From Laguncularia racemosa (taxonomy: Eukaryota > Streptophyta > Magnoliopsida > Myrtales > Combretaceae): DNA of 64,000 nucleotides. The stretch is taken from NCBI GenBank assembly GCA_037954665.1, contig JBBMOL010000224.1, forward strand, positions 89,112-153,111, read 5' to 3'. The notes beneath the pieces were generated by a model. It was given only the letters and a program-made list of their open reading frames with translations. It was not told the DNA's origin and did not search any database. Position 1 is the first letter of the stretch, and each line of letters starts with the position of its first letter. Shown here piece after piece: positions 23,481 to 35,215 of this stretch. The position numbers and the translations under genes are program-made.

Positions 23481-24600
23481 CCTTAGCATACTAGATGCCA
23501 TAGTTCACAGTTCCAGCTATGTATCTAAGTATCCTCTTTGTTGCAACAAAATGTTGCTTTGTTGGACTTTGCATAAATCTAGATACTACACTTACTGAAT
23601 AAGCAATATTAGGTCTTGTGTTTTTCAAGTAATTCAAACCTCTAACTAAGCTTCAAAATGTTCTTGCATTGGTCTTGTCTATCTTATCTTCTCACTGCAA
23701 CATTTCGTTGATGTTCATCAGTGTATTAGAAGTTTCATAAGAGCTCATTTTGCATCTTTTAAGTAAATCTGCTGCATGCTTCTTCTAACATATGAATATT
23801 CCATCTTCACATTGTTTCACTTCAAGACCTAAAAAATACTTTAACAATCCTAAGTTAGTCATTTCAAAGTTCTCCATCATGCTTAACTTGAATCTTTCAT
23901 TCAATGACTTTGAAGGACCCATATAGATCATATCATCTACATAAAGACATGTTACTAAAAACTCACCATCATCCTCACGTTTTAGATAAAGTGTAGGTTT
24001 ATTTTCACTTCTTATAAACTTGTTCTTTTGAAAGAAAGAGTCTATTTTGTTGTACCATGCATGAAGGGCTTGCTTTTAATCCATACAATGCTTTTCTCAA
24101 CTTATAAACCTTACTTTCACATCCCTGTTTAGTAAATCCTTTAAGTTGTGAAACATATACTTCTTCTTCTAAATCTCCATTAAAAAATGCAGACTTAACA
24201 TCCAATTGGTACATAAGTAATTCAAATTGAGAAGCTAATGCTAGCATAATCTTAACTGTCTCAAAATGTGCAATTGGAGAAAAAACATCATCATAATCAA
24301 TACTTGGTTGTTGCGAGTACCCTTTCGCAACTAGTCTAGCTTTGTGTTTTTGAATGCTTCCATTAGCATTGAACTTGGTCCTAAAGACCCATGTCAATCT
24401 AATGATGTTTTTGTCTTCAGGAGCATCAACAAGTTCCTATGTTAAATTATTTTCAATGGCTTCCAACTCATCAGCCGTTGCATTTTTCCACTTCGACTTT
24501 GTTGCTGCTTCTTCAAAGAAACTCGGATCCGAAACATACAATGCAAAATTGCAAGTTTCATAAACATCTTTTATTGATTTGAATTTCCTTACAGGTGACT
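23480..24600 (-). pseudogene. copia reverse transcriptase (relic)
   Basis: The minus frame at 24005-24397 is open: TWVFRTKFNANGSIQKHKAR, YDDVFSPIAHFETVKIMLAL, MYQLDVKSAFFNGDLEEEVY and KALYGLKASP, the hallmark copia RT blocks. The catalytic motif lies further on as CLYVDDMIYMG (about 23925-23950) in a different frame, so the YVDD residues survive but a frameshift separates them. The N-terminal edge, near 24500, reads KWKNATADELEAIENN. In an intact element this makes cDNA inside the virus-like particle. Confidence 0.88.
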
Positions 24601-24771
24601 CACTTGAAGAATACGATATTGGAGAGTGATAATCACTTGAGTAAGAGCTGTTTCAGATGGAGATATTCCATCCATTGCGACTATTGCATCTTCATTTGTC
24701 AGATCTATCAAGTGAACTAGGACGACTATTGCATCACTTGAGCTCCAATTCCATATCCCTTCTTCATTAAA

Positions 24772-25800
24772 TTAGACATCTCTACTTATAATAACTTTGC
24801 TACTTATAGGATCATACAATCGATAAACTTTGGATTGCAAACTATATCCAATAAAAATGCACTTTTTGGATTTATCATCTAACTTAGAATGAAAATGCAT
24901 AAGTATATATGGTAAACATCCAAAAATTCTTGGATGGCTTACCCGAGGCTTCCTTCCTGTCCATGCTTCATATGGAGTGTAGTTCAAAATAGCCTTGGTG
25001 GTGGAGATGTTCAACAAATACATAGCTATTGCAACTGCCTCACTTAAAAAACGATTAGGAATTTCCTTTGTCTTTAACATACTCCTAGCCATTTCAACCA
25101 TCATCCTATTCTTTCTCTCAACCACACCATTTTGTTGTGGTGTGTACGGAGTTGTGAGCTCCTTTCGGATTCCTTACTCATCATAAGATTGAACTTGTTG
25201 GATAAAAATTCACCTCCTCTATTTGTTCACAACACCTTTATGCTCCTTCCACTTTGTTTTTTCCACTAGAGCTTTGAATTTCCTAAAGTTCTCAAATGCT
25301 TCTGATATGGACTTTAGAAAATACACTTAGCTCATGCGTATATAGTCATCTATCAACAGTAGAAAAGTATCGACTTCCTCCCAATAACGTTGTGTTCATA
25401 GGTCCACACAAGTTAGCATGAATCAGATCAAGACACCCTGATTGTCGCCATGATTTCCTAACTAGAAAAGATCCTTATCTTTGCTTCCCATAAACATATC
25501 CCTCACAAAATGCAAGATCACCTGTTTTTGGCAAGCTAAGGACTATATCCTTTGCATTCAAGAATTTTAGTCCATTTGCATTTAGATGTCCATACCGTAG
25601 GTGGCATAAGCTTGCTTCATCATCACCTTTAACCATGATTGCTTTACTCACATCATTTAAGACATTTAGAGGGAAGGGAACATATGGTTTTGTGTCATGC
25701 GAATAATTGAGATCACTTGTCTGATCTTTTGTCACAGATTGCGCATGAGTCACCATAAAAAATTGTTGTGTATCCACTAGACATTAGTTGACCAACGCTC
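24772..25800 (-). pseudogene. copia integrase with gag-pre-integrase domain (relic)
   Basis: At 25475-25777 the minus frame reads LCHLRYGHLNANGLKFL, the gag_pre-integrase zinc-binding region, with C later in the segment. At 25190-25420 a damaged core reads DDYIRMS, stop, VYFLKS and EAFENFRKFKALVE. At 24772-25125 an open frame begins MVERKNRMMVEMARSMLK, holding the catalytic Glu (VERKNR), and continues to GCLPYILMHFHSKLDDKSKK and CIFIGYS. Stops and a frameshift lie in the core. It would insert cDNA into the genome if intact. Confidence 0.87.
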
Positions 25801-26017
25801 AATAAGTTGCGAGCTAAGTTAGGTACGAAATGCACATCATGGAGAAGTTTAACGTCTCCTTGAATAGTTTTGATTGCAATTGTGCCTTTCCCTTATACCT
25901 AGACTTGCTTGTCATCGCCAAGTCGCACTTCACTCTTCTGAGATTTATCAAGTTCTTTGAACAAAGAGTGTGAATTTGTCATATGGTTTGAGCATCCACT
26001 ATTAACAAATCAGACAT

Positions 26018-26957
26018 CATGTGTTGTAGTTGGAGCAGTGGATTGAGCCATAAACAACTTGCTCTCATCTTCCACTTTCTTTGTGAAGTTTGCAACCTTC
26101 TGCTTCTCCTTTTGCTTGTTCCAGCACTCAACTTCTTTATGTCCATATCTTTTGCAGTAGTGACATTGAATCATGCTTTTAGATTGATGCTAGTCACTAT
26201 ACTAACCACGTCTTCTACTGCCTCCTCTTCTAGCACCATGAAATCTACTCCTGCTTCAGCCTTAGCCTCTACCTACATACTCCTTACACTTTCCTCTATA
26301 GTTGGACTCCCCCTTCACTTGAAATGCCTTTTTTATCACCCTTTTTAGTAGGTCTATTCAATTTGTCCTCGTAAGCAATCGGTGAGCTCATTAGTTCATC
26401 GAAGGTGTAAATTGATAGGTCCTTCAATTCCTCAATTGTAGCAACAACATGATCAAAGTTCTTCGCTAAACTCCTTAGAACTTTGCTAACAGTGGTTTCA
26501 TTACTTATTTCGTCACCATACGTTTTTATCTAACTCACAATCTTAGATACTCTAGCTAGATATGCTTGTACGGATTCCTTCTCAAGCATGGTCAGAAGTT
26601 CAAAGTTGCAATGAAGAGATTGCAACTTTACTTGAATTACTTTTTTGTTACCCAAGTATTCTTGTTTCAGTATTTCCCACGCTTCTTTGGATGTGTTTGC
26701 TGCTGCAATTTGTGGAAAGATTTCATCATCTAAAGCTTGTTGTATAAAGAACAAGGCCTTTGCATCTTTCTTATGATTTTCTCGCAATTGTGCATTGGGT
26801 TCACCATTCACCTCCGCATATCCATTCTCTGCAAAATCCCACAACTCTTGGGACTTAAATAACGTCTTCATCTTCAAGCTCTAAAACTGGTAATTTGTCC
26901 TTTGAAGAATGAGATCAAAGGCTGAGAGTTCCCTCATAAACCATTGGTTGCTGCCAT
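26018..26957 (-). pseudogene. copia gag with CCHC zinc knuckle (relic)
   Basis: A minus ATG at 26957 begins MAATNGL followed by a stop; the conserved segment near the start has a second stop where Trp is usual, just before SLKMKTLFKSQELWDF. The open part, 26530-26877, continues with ALFFIQQALDDEIFPQIAAA, TSKEAWEILKQEY and VQAYLARV, a UBN2-type gag domain. Further on, about 26118-26172, CHYCKRYGHKEVEC is a complete CX2CX4HX4C nucleic-acid-binding knuckle. In active elements gag forms the particle that packages the RNA. Confidence 0.88.
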
Positions 26958-27046
26958 GACTGTTTTCTTATTGTTCCTTTATGTTTCTTTTGTTTCTGTA
27001 GATGTAGGATCGAACTCGAAGCTTTTTCCTAATTTTTTTTTTTGCT

Positions 27047-27060
27047 TGCTTTGATACCAA
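27047..27060 (-). other. primer-binding site of copia element
   Basis: Minus strand TTGGTATCAAAGCA, close to TGGTATCAGAGC for initiator tRNA-Met, three bases from the 5' LTR. Confidence 0.85.
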
Positions 27061-27063
27061 TTT

Positions 27064-27274
27064 TGTTGGTAGAAAATTAAGGATTCCCAAGATATGAATT
27101 TTGCAGCTTTAGAAAAGATTTGTTTTCATTCATATTTATATTGTTTAAACATTGCTAAAGATGCAAAAATAAGAAAAGATAACTTTAAAGCTAAAAAGAT
27201 AAACTTAAACTTTAACAAACCAAATCTTCCTAAAAGTGTATTGTCCTAAATTATTTTGAATCATTCATTTAACA
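27064..27274 (-). repeat. 5' LTR of copia element
   Basis: On plus it starts TGTTGGTAGAAA and ends TTTAACA; it pairs with 22786-22990. It is 6 bp longer through a 'aaactt' duplication near 27205-27220. Confidence 0.9.
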
Positions 27275-27753
27275 ACCACTACTATAGACTTTTTTTTGGA
27301 GGGATATAAAGCAGGATGACCTTTATACGCTTCCTCTTGCTAATGGGATTCCATGCCTCATAGAACAAAGGCTTCAACTATAGTATGAAAACTGGCAGAA
27401 AGAGCTTCTTGTCTCACATACTTAATTTTTAAATCTTAGATACTGTCATGCTAGCATTCCTAGGTGAACTACACTCTCTTTGAACCACACTCTCTTCTAG
27501 AGTGGAGATGAGGGAGTGATCATCCGAATGCTCTAGGTGACTTACCAGATGAAAAAATTATGGGTTGAGTTAGCAAATAAGGCATCCTTTATGATATCAA
27601 GAAGATAGTAACTTGATTACATGATTGTGTTGTGGATGTGAGGAGTAAGCATCAATGATAAGATCACATTATACTTATATTTTCTTTTGGATTTATATTA
27701 AATTTATTTCAATATTATAAGAAAATATAAAGAAATGATTTAATGGTGTTTAT
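27275..27753. other. non-coding, no feature recognised
   Basis: About 480 bp between the copia element and a solo LTR. It contains a short direct repeat ('gaactacactctcttt' and 'gaaccacactctcttc' near 27465-27500). No gene seen. Confidence 0.5.
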
Positions 27754-27848
27754 TGTGAAAATTCAAGTTTTGAGGACCCAAAAGTAAATTACAAGTTAAT
27801 TGGAGGAGTTTTTCACAAAATTGAAGAAGCGAGCGGAGGATTGCATTG

Positions 27849-27962
27849 AAGGCCGCTGGCCTTAGGCCGACCTACTATCAAAGGCCGCTGGCCTTGAGCC
27901 GACCTACATTAAACCGGCCTCATAAGGCATTAAAGCCGCCGGCCTTGAGCTAACCTACATTG
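27849..27962. repeat. GC-rich tandem repeat with palindrome AAGGCC...GGCCTT
   Basis: Three units of about 31-32 bp (27849-27880, 27881-27911, 27931-27962) with a 20-bp partial unit between the last two. Each carries AAGGCCGCTGGCCTT or its AAAGCCGCCGGCCTT variant, a near-perfect stem-loop, followed by 'gagccgacctacatt'. Strong contrast to the AT-rich surroundings. Confidence 0.8.
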
Positions 27963-28065
27963 GTCTTCGGATATCCATTGCGAAAATCTCTCCAAAATCG
28001 TATCTTAATTAATTTGCTAACTCAGTTCCTCATCAGATCAAACTTATCCTCCTCCTCTTTTGATC

Positions 28066-28074
28066 TATAAATAG
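28066..28074 (+). promoter_or_regulatory. TATA box of probable solo LTR
   Basis: TATAAATAG in 'gatctataaataggcccc', about 310 bp from the LTR start. Likely pol II core promoter of the LTR. Confidence 0.55.
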
Positions 28075-29218
28075 GCCCCTTGTGTGAACCTTGAGAGCAT
28101 CCCTTGTCTTGATCCTTTGTTTAGCATCCTTTGTTTGATCATTTGTTTTAGCATCCTTGTTTTGATCCTTTGCTTTTTTCATTTGAATCATTAGAATTCC
28201 CTTAGGAACTTTAGGATTTTATATTCTCTTTAATTCCTTTACATTTCATGTTATTCCAAATTTTAGTTTGAAGAAAGAATGTTATTTTGCTGAAGTTTAC
28301 TTTCAATTGAAGAATTCGAGGAATCATTTCGGAAGATTAAAGTTCTACAAACTCTTGAAGATTATAGCAATTGTTTCATTTACTTTATTTTCTTTTATGC
28401 CATTTATTAGTTTATTCTTGTTGTTCAATATGAATTCCATTGCACCTATTTATTTCAATTGTTTTTATGCAATTCATACTATAATGTTCTAAATCATTCT
28501 TGTGGGAAACATGACGAAGCCATAATTCAAACTAAAATGATCGTTGTATTCATGTTATAGGACATATAGATATACAGAATTTTCATATAAGAAGTCCTGC
28601 TATGAATTGTATTTTGTAATTGAAATCAATGCGTAGGAATGTAAATGACTCGAAAGAGAAATTTAGGTTTTATTAGGAATTCCTAAGTAAGATTTAATAA
28701 TTCATGTGGAAGCAGCGTTATTGAATTTTATTAGAAAATGACCTAAGTGTTTCATGCAATATTTTTATTAAATTTTTCACTAAGGGATCAGGAGAAATTA
28801 TTTTAAAGATATTAGGCAATCATATAATTGGGAAATTTATGATTGTGAATTAGAATCCTCATTTGATTTTAATTAGCGGGAGCTATTAAATTAAATTGGG
28901 GTAATGTTACTTTAAAATTTGATAAAGGATTAAGGTTTTATTAATTTCTTGTGAAAATCCATATAGCTATGAGTTATTATAACATGAAGGCAATATGATT
29001 AGTAGAATTAGGGTGGATTCTATTTCCCACCATCCATTCATCATTTTTCAAAAACAATTCTCTTTTTGAGCATTTAGTATAATTCATTCAATTCTCATCA
29101 AATATCATTGCCTAAATAATAGTAGAAATTGATATAGGTCTATTACTTAATCAATCTTCGTGGTTCGACACTCTTCTCTCACTATATTACTTGATCCGAT
29201 CCGGTACACTTGCAAGTA

Positions 29219-30204
29219 TTTATTTACACTCATTTTATATCTCTTTTTGCGTGGATCAATCAACCTTTCCATTCTTCTTTGCACATGTATATAGGTTCTA
29301 TAAAACTCTGAGTTGTGTATTTTACCATTTCATGTAGGACATCTTGACATCTAATATATTGAAGTTGCTTGGGCATTTTTCTAGAAGAGCACTAATTGAG
29401 GATGCCATATGGTAGATGTCACACATGGATGTTATGCACACTAAACACCTATTTGAAGCATCAAGTGGAGAATATCTTTCATCGTTACTCTTCCTCCCCT
29501 AGTTGAAGTCATTTAGCAGAGGGGTGGGTCAATAACTCTTGATGTCCCCACTCACTCGTGCTACCATTAAGTTTTGTATATAAGTCATTTAATCTTTGTG
29601 AATTGCTGTGATTTGAAGGAGTAATCATCTTAACTTCAAGGAAGCACATTGTTTGCATGGAAGCACTATGCTAGATAGTTGATAACATCTATGTGCTTGT
29701 AGTTGACCACTTGTGGTAGTAGGCATTGACTAATGCCATTCATTATAATCTTTGTTTCTTGCAATTGCGACTTTGTTTCCTGTGTTGCAATCATGGTGCT
29801 ATGAAGTATGTGAAATCAATGAAGATAAAATATATTATTAACTTTGTATTCATTTATTTTCTTGATTCTTCTTTTTCTATGATGCTATGCCTCTAGAAGC
29901 AAAGGCTTGACCTTGTCAAATTGATGCTAAGTAACACGATGAGGGAGTTATGCACCATGGGGGTATTGACTTAAGTTATGTGATGAGTGGAGTTATGTTT
30001 TTATTAGTGTTTTAGAGTAGCTTGTTAACTCAACTCTAATGTAGTATGTTGACTATTGCCATTTAGCCCAAGAAGTTACCTTTAGGGAGCATCGGGGGAA
30101 TAAGTAGGTATTTTTCTTAAAAAAGCATGGCATGCTTATAAGCAACAACGATGGAGGTCACTAGGGAGGGGATTCTAAGCTATAGAAATGTATAGTTGGG
30201 GTAC
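29219..30204. other. non-coding, no feature recognised
   Basis: AT-rich, no reading frame with family resemblance. It is probably continuous with 34761 onward before the long solo LTR inserted at 30205. Confidence 0.5.
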
Positions 30205-30309
30205 TGTAACGACCTGAAAATTAAGAAGAAATATATTAAAATAAGTAAAATAACAACTACTTTTAGGTTAAGGCAGTGAGAGGCAACATTTTTGTGATTC
30301 TAAAATTTT

Positions 30310-30480
30310 GAGGAAATTAACAACAATAATTAAATTATTTTAATATATTAATACTATTTTAATAATATATGATGAGAATTTTATAATAAACAATAAATAA
30401 TAATTTTAAAATATTAATACTATTCTAATAATTTAAGCATGAGAAAAATGCTATAGTAAATAACAATTAACTTTAAAATA
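30310..30480. repeat. imperfect tandem duplication in LTR
   Basis: Two units with 'aatattaatactatttctaataat' type text ('atattaatactattttaa' and 'atattaatactattctaa') and 'taaacaataaataa' or 'taaataacaatta'. Unit about 95 bp. Confidence 0.55.
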
Positions 30481-30749
30481 CAAAAGTAAGAAAGAAATGT
30501 GATCCACTAAGTAATTATAACGAGTAAAAACAAAAAAGTAAAAGTTTAAAATTCTAAAATTTATGATAGTTAAATAAAACTTTTATCATTTATACTCAAA
30601 TTATTTTATTTAGTACATACATAAATTTTCATAATTTAAATAGTTTAAGAAACTATTAATATATATCTAAATGAACCCGTAAAAAGATAATTATCCTTAT
30701 CTAAATTTATTTATTGATTTATTCAATTTTCTCTGTTGTTTTTTTTTTT

Positions 30750-31310
30750 TTCCGTCAGCCAAGCTTTCCCCTCCACAGTTCCCTTTTTGCTCAACCGACA
30801 CAGCCCTCCGCAGCTGTCCCTTCCTCTTTGTTTCTTTTCCTTTCTTCTTCTTTCCTTTCTTTTCGTATCGTCTTCTGCCCTCTGTCTCTCTATCTTTCTC
30901 TCCCTTGTTCCCTTTCTGACGATGGCTCTAGGAAAAGGACGGCAACCGCAACAGGAAGAATTTCCTCACGTTCTCCTCAGTTCCGTTCCTAGGAGACGTG
31001 CAGCAGCGAGCAAACGTCCCAGGAGAAGGGAACTCCAGCAGAAAAAAAAAAACAAAGAAAGAAAGGAGAGGACAGCGAGAAGTCTAGCCCCGTTCCAGGC
31101 ATGGAAAGAAATTTCGGTTAGCTCGAGCTCCAGCGGAAGGGGAAAAGCGGGGGAGGAAGGATGTATATATATATATATGCACACCGGTGTATGCTGTACA
31201 ACGAGGAAGGAGAGGAGAGCGGACGATTGGAAATCCGGCGTGAAGACGGTGAGGATCAAAATGGAAACAGAGGAGGCAAGGAAAAGCAAAGGGGAAGAAA
31301 AGTGGAATTT
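30750..31310 (+). other. GC-rich segment in solo LTR with 203-codon open frame
   Basis: Pyrimidine-rich first half, purine-rich second half. An open frame at 30736-31347 runs through both: a Phe/Leu/Ser-rich hydrophobic start, then an Arg/Lys/Glu-rich part (RRRAAASKRPRRRELQQKKK). It contains no recognised domain and its composition follows the CT- then AG-rich strand bias, so coding is doubtful. Many plant gypsy LTRs carry such a GC-rich R/U5 segment; that is the simpler reading. Confidence 0.4.
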
Positions 31311-31679
31311 TGAACAAAAAAAAAAAAATCATATCTTCCATATATGACCTCTAATTCACAATTTGTGACCACTAAGGTATTCCTGGATATGAGTACAACT
31401 CGTGAGACCAATTTTATGCAAAATGGAGATATTTTTTGTATTTAGGAATAATAATTAAAAATAATAGTTAGCTAAAAAATCAATGAAATAGCTAGAAAAA
31501 CATTAGATAGAATGATCTAGATTATGAATAGAGTATAATAATGTACCTTTTTGAATTTTTAGGTGAAGAAAAATTATCTAATAGATATACCTACAGACTA
31601 CTACAAGTAACCATTAGGTGAGTAGGACTTTGTGACTTACTGTTATTGCGTGTTTGTAGATTTTATTATGATAAAATGG

Positions 31680-32180
31680 ATATATATATATATATATTTA
31701 TTTATATATGTTGAAGGGTTGCCGTATATGTACATATGTGTATATGAGTATATGTGTGTAGGTAGGTATTGTTGATGTATATGTTACCGAGCATAGCCAT
31801 TGTTGTATTAGCTAATTTGTGTGGGTGAGTCAAACTGAGTATGTGAGGAAGGAAGCGTAGGCATGCTCCAACTGTTGGCATGTGGTATTGAGTGATGCAG
31901 TGGAAGAGGGAGCAAGCAAGAATAGTTGTTATGTGTACATGGAAGCTAGGCATGCAAGTGCGATTCTACAATTGTGTTGTTGCAATTAGTGAGTATATCA
32001 TGGGTACAAGTATGATGTTGCTGTTGTTTGAGGTGCTTTGGTGTGTTTGCTGCTTGCCGATGCATGTCTGATGTGTACGCAAGTGTGTACAGGTATATGC
32101 GGGTGTATTGAGGTGTGGTGTGTGCTTGTGTGGCTATATGTACTACATGGTGAGTGTGTATGTGTGTGAAATTAAATGGG
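31680..32180. repeat. GT/TA-rich simple sequence
   Basis: A (TA)n run at about 31679-31697, then alternating 'tatgtg', 'gtgtg' and 'tgtacg' text. The reverse complement of this composition fills 41740-42860 and 56980-57960 in the related LTRs. Low-complexity alternating purine-pyrimidine DNA. Confidence 0.6.
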
Positions 32181-34879
32181 AGAGAAGAGATGTTATCTTA
32201 TGGAAATGGCAACTCAAGCAGCTTGATCAAGTGATCAAGTTATAAAAAGAAGTCTTGCAAATGCGGTCATGCCATCGATGAAAAGATTGTATGTATGAGT
32301 GAGTATGGAAAGGCATTAGAAAGTTAAGAAGAGATGGGAACTAATGGAAGATTGAGAGATGCAATGAGCATGGAGTTGTTGTAGTTGATCCTTGATGCTA
32401 TGTTCGGTACGTGCTTGGGGTTTCATAAAGTATTGTTGCTATGAATTATATATATAAACGTATAGAATAAAATTACTTGATAACATGTGCGAAATAGGAT
32501 TATCCCATTATAATTATTGGATTGTGAAGCACTAATGCAAAACAAGGAAATTATAATGGAAATACTAGATTAGATATAATTAGAAAATAAATGAACCCTA
32601 CTTAGTACCTTTAGCTAAATTGATGCTTGGCTTAGATTCTAGAATTTATCTTATTTTATTTTATTTTATCATTAGGTAAAGGGACTACATGTCGGAATCA
32701 CTCGACGAAGATTAGGACTATGAAGACCATAAATAGGTGAGTGGGAAACTCCATGATGTGCTATAATGTTGTGTTTGATTTTGATATGTTATGTTCAATC
32801 TTGATATGTTTGTGTATGTGTTCTTTACTTGGTTGTGATTGTGATTGTTGTGGTTGTTATTATGTTCATAGTAAGTAATGGGGTAAATGAGTTGGAAAGG
32901 AGGTTGAATGAAGAAATTAGTAATTAGTTAAGTTACAAATGAATATTATCATAACAATATAGAGAATAGAATGCGCTAAGGGTAGATATCACTATCTTGA
33001 CGATAACACCTTGCATCATCTTGCTAGTGCTATCACTACAGGCTTAATACTAAGATTCAATCTTGTCTTCTTAAATTAAATTAATATATAAACCTAACTT
33101 TTTCTTCATATATAGTTAGTGTTTATGCATATATGTTACGGGACAAATTATATATCATTATATACACATATAAGAATCTAATTTGGAATACGCATATATA
33201 TAATACATTTATAACTATAATTATGTGAATCATAAATGTAGTTTTGTTCTTCAAACTTAGTGATTATATCCTCTTGCTTCTCTCGGGCACGTGAGGGAAG
33301 GCGTCCAGCAAATTTATCCTTTAGTTAAGAATATGTTTGTAAATCTATATATATATATATATTGTTTATATATATGTAGATACTTGAGGATTTGGAAGGA
33401 TACGTCTTGAGTTACCCTACTCAACTCTTGAATATGTAGAATCAAGGACTTTAAAAGTACAATAACATAGAGGTGTCAAGAAAGGAAGACTATAAAGCAA
33501 ACTCAAGTGTTGATTTAACGATTGATGAGATTTGGACTATATTATACTATGATTTAACTAAAATTTTGTATCCAATCAACTTGATTTCACTTGAATGGTC
33601 TGACCTTCCTTACTTTATTCATGTTATGAAATGCTTGATTTCTTCTTATGGTGGTAATTGTGAATATGAAGTGTATGGTTTTGCTTGTGAGATTTGACTT
33701 GGTTCCTATTGTTTATCCTTGGAATTGTATTATTTTAAATGTTTGATAGTTTACTTTATTGCCTTAAATGTGGATTGGCTTGTGATTATATATGGTTGAT
33801 CACCCTAAACCAATTAATTGAAGATTAGACTCAATTAAAACTAAACATGCATTGCATGAGACATTGCACAAAATTGAAGGCCATCACTACTACAGGGCAT
33901 GCTAGAAGTAATTAGAGGATTACTATTCCACCAAGTGCAAACCAAGTGATTAGGGGATTATTGTGCCTTGATGATTTTGAGTCTGGTCTATTCCTTGAGG
34001 GTGTTGCTCAGTGCATGAGGTATGAGAGCACTCAGCGTATGAGAACACTCGAGCTTATGATATTAAAGTTAAAAGATATTATAATTATTAAAGAGATAAA
34101 AGAAATTGAATTAGATATGAGACTTGGGTATTGATGGTGGCTTCTAAACCCCTAACTTAAGGTCAAGGGGGTGTAAACCCTAAACTTCACGTCGGTTATT
34201 GAAAAACCACGTGAGATGCTGCATTCATATGATTGTTTATGCATGGCATATGAATTGATAACTTGATTGAAATTACTTGTGCGTGATTAGCATTAAGAGT
34301 GTCGTACTCCCATTCACTAAGCCATAGTGTGCTCACCTCTTCACAAATTGTTTTGCAAGTAAATGACAAAAAAAGCTTGGGATAAGGTAAGATATGAGGT
34401 ATTGAGAGTTTTGGAACTTGAGAATGATAGAGTAAAAATTAGTGATTGGTAGATTTTCTATGTGGAATGCTAATTTTAGAGCCTTGATGTAAAATTTGAC
34501 TTTGTGAGACTTAAGGTTTTATTCCATTTTACTGATTAGTAGGGGATTCCAATTCTCTGCGATCTTGGTTGACTATGGAACATTAGATCCATAGTTATAT
34601 TCTTATTATATGATTTTATGTAATATGTTAGTTATAATTGTTTAAATAATATTTATAGTCTTATGATCTCTGACTCGTAAGACGGTTATTATGTAACAGG
34701 TGCACACGTGACATGATAATTCTTAGTAGAAACTTCCAAGCCCCCTTTTGGGGTGTAACAGGTGCTAAGTCATTATTAGGATTTAGAGATGCAAGTAAAC
34801 ATCACCTACCAAGGAGGATACTTTTACTGTAAGGTAGTAATGATAATTAGTTACTAAGGCACTACTAACACATAAGGCA

Positions 34880-35020
34880 TAGAAGTTAAGATGCTAGGGC
34901 ATTGCTTAGGCTTAAGGCATGAAAATTGAAATGCTAGAGCATTTCCTAGGTTTAAGGCATGAAAGCTAAAATTTCAAGGCATTTCTTAAGGTTAAGGCAT
35001 GGAAATTGAAATGCTATAGC
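34880..35020 (+). repeat. three tandem units of about 47 bp
   Basis: Each unit has 'ttaaggcatgaaaattgaaatgc' in part: 'gcttaaggcatgaaaattg', 'gtttaaggcatgaaagcta' and 'ggttaaggcatggaaattg', followed by 'gctagagcattt' or a similar block. Confidence 0.75.
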
Positions 35021-35024
35021 TCTT

Positions 35025-35215
35025 TAGAGAGAGCTTGTTAAGAAGATTGTCTTTATTACTTGATAGCTAGAGATAAAACCAATTTTTCAAAGAATTGATT
35101 AAATGAGGCATCACACACTAAGGGGAATTCTCTATTACAAGGTAGTAATGATAGCTATACCATGTTCTACATGGAGAGAGCTCGTTAAGGGAATTGTCTC
35201 CACTACTTGATAGCT
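35025..35215 (+). repeat. spaced direct repeat, period about 145 bp
   Basis: 'agagagagcttgttaagaag' (35024) and 'agagagctcgttaaggga' (35173) are each followed by 'attgtct' and 'actacttgatagct' or 'attacttgatagct'. The 'ggtagtaatgata' string also recurs at 34842 and 35142. Confidence 0.6.

Larger units (their letters stand above)
22786..27274 (-). mobile_element. Ty1/copia element, near full length, inactivated
   Basis: Two LTRs of about 205-211 bp, a primer-binding site, gag with a CCHC knuckle, integrase, RT and RNase H in copia order (integrase before RT), and a polypurine tract, all on minus. The total length of 4.5 kb is normal for copia. Flanking pentamers accat and accac match at 4 of 5. 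The LTRs are similar and boundaries clean, so this is among the younger insertions in the window. Frame breaks in gag, integrase and RNase H prevent a full polyprotein. It sits only 43 bp from the solo LTR at 20618-22742. Confidence 0.92.
27754..29218 (+). mobile_element. probable solo LTR with TATA box and GC palindromes
   Basis: It starts TGTGAAAATTCAAG and ends near 'cacttgcaagta', with TTTAT on both sides (27749-27753 and 29219-29223). A TATA box (28066-28074) is followed by 'ggccccttgtgtgaacc' and repeats of 'gatcctttg', like an R region. The 3' part holds 'gtggttcgacactc' and 'gatccggtacacttgc', text typical of plant gypsy LTR ends. The final dinucleotide TA is not canonical and the duplication is AT-rich, so the boundaries are tentative. 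Confidence 0.5.
30205..34760 (+). mobile_element. very long solo LTR (4.56 kb) of the long-LTR gypsy family
   Basis: It starts TGTAACGACCTGAAAATT and ends TTTGGGGTGTAACA, flanked by ggtac and ggtgc (4 of 5). The segment 33850-34010 ('gattactattccacca', 'gggattattgtgcc', 'gcattgcatgaga') is the reverse complement of sequence near 56580-56690 in the right LTR of the gypsy element at 40546-58926 and also near 41340-41440, so all three are one family. The interior includes a GC-rich segment (30750-31310), GT-rich simple sequence (31680-32180) and duplicated modules around 'taggtgagt'. No pol genes. Length is extreme for a solo LTR. Confidence 0.68.
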
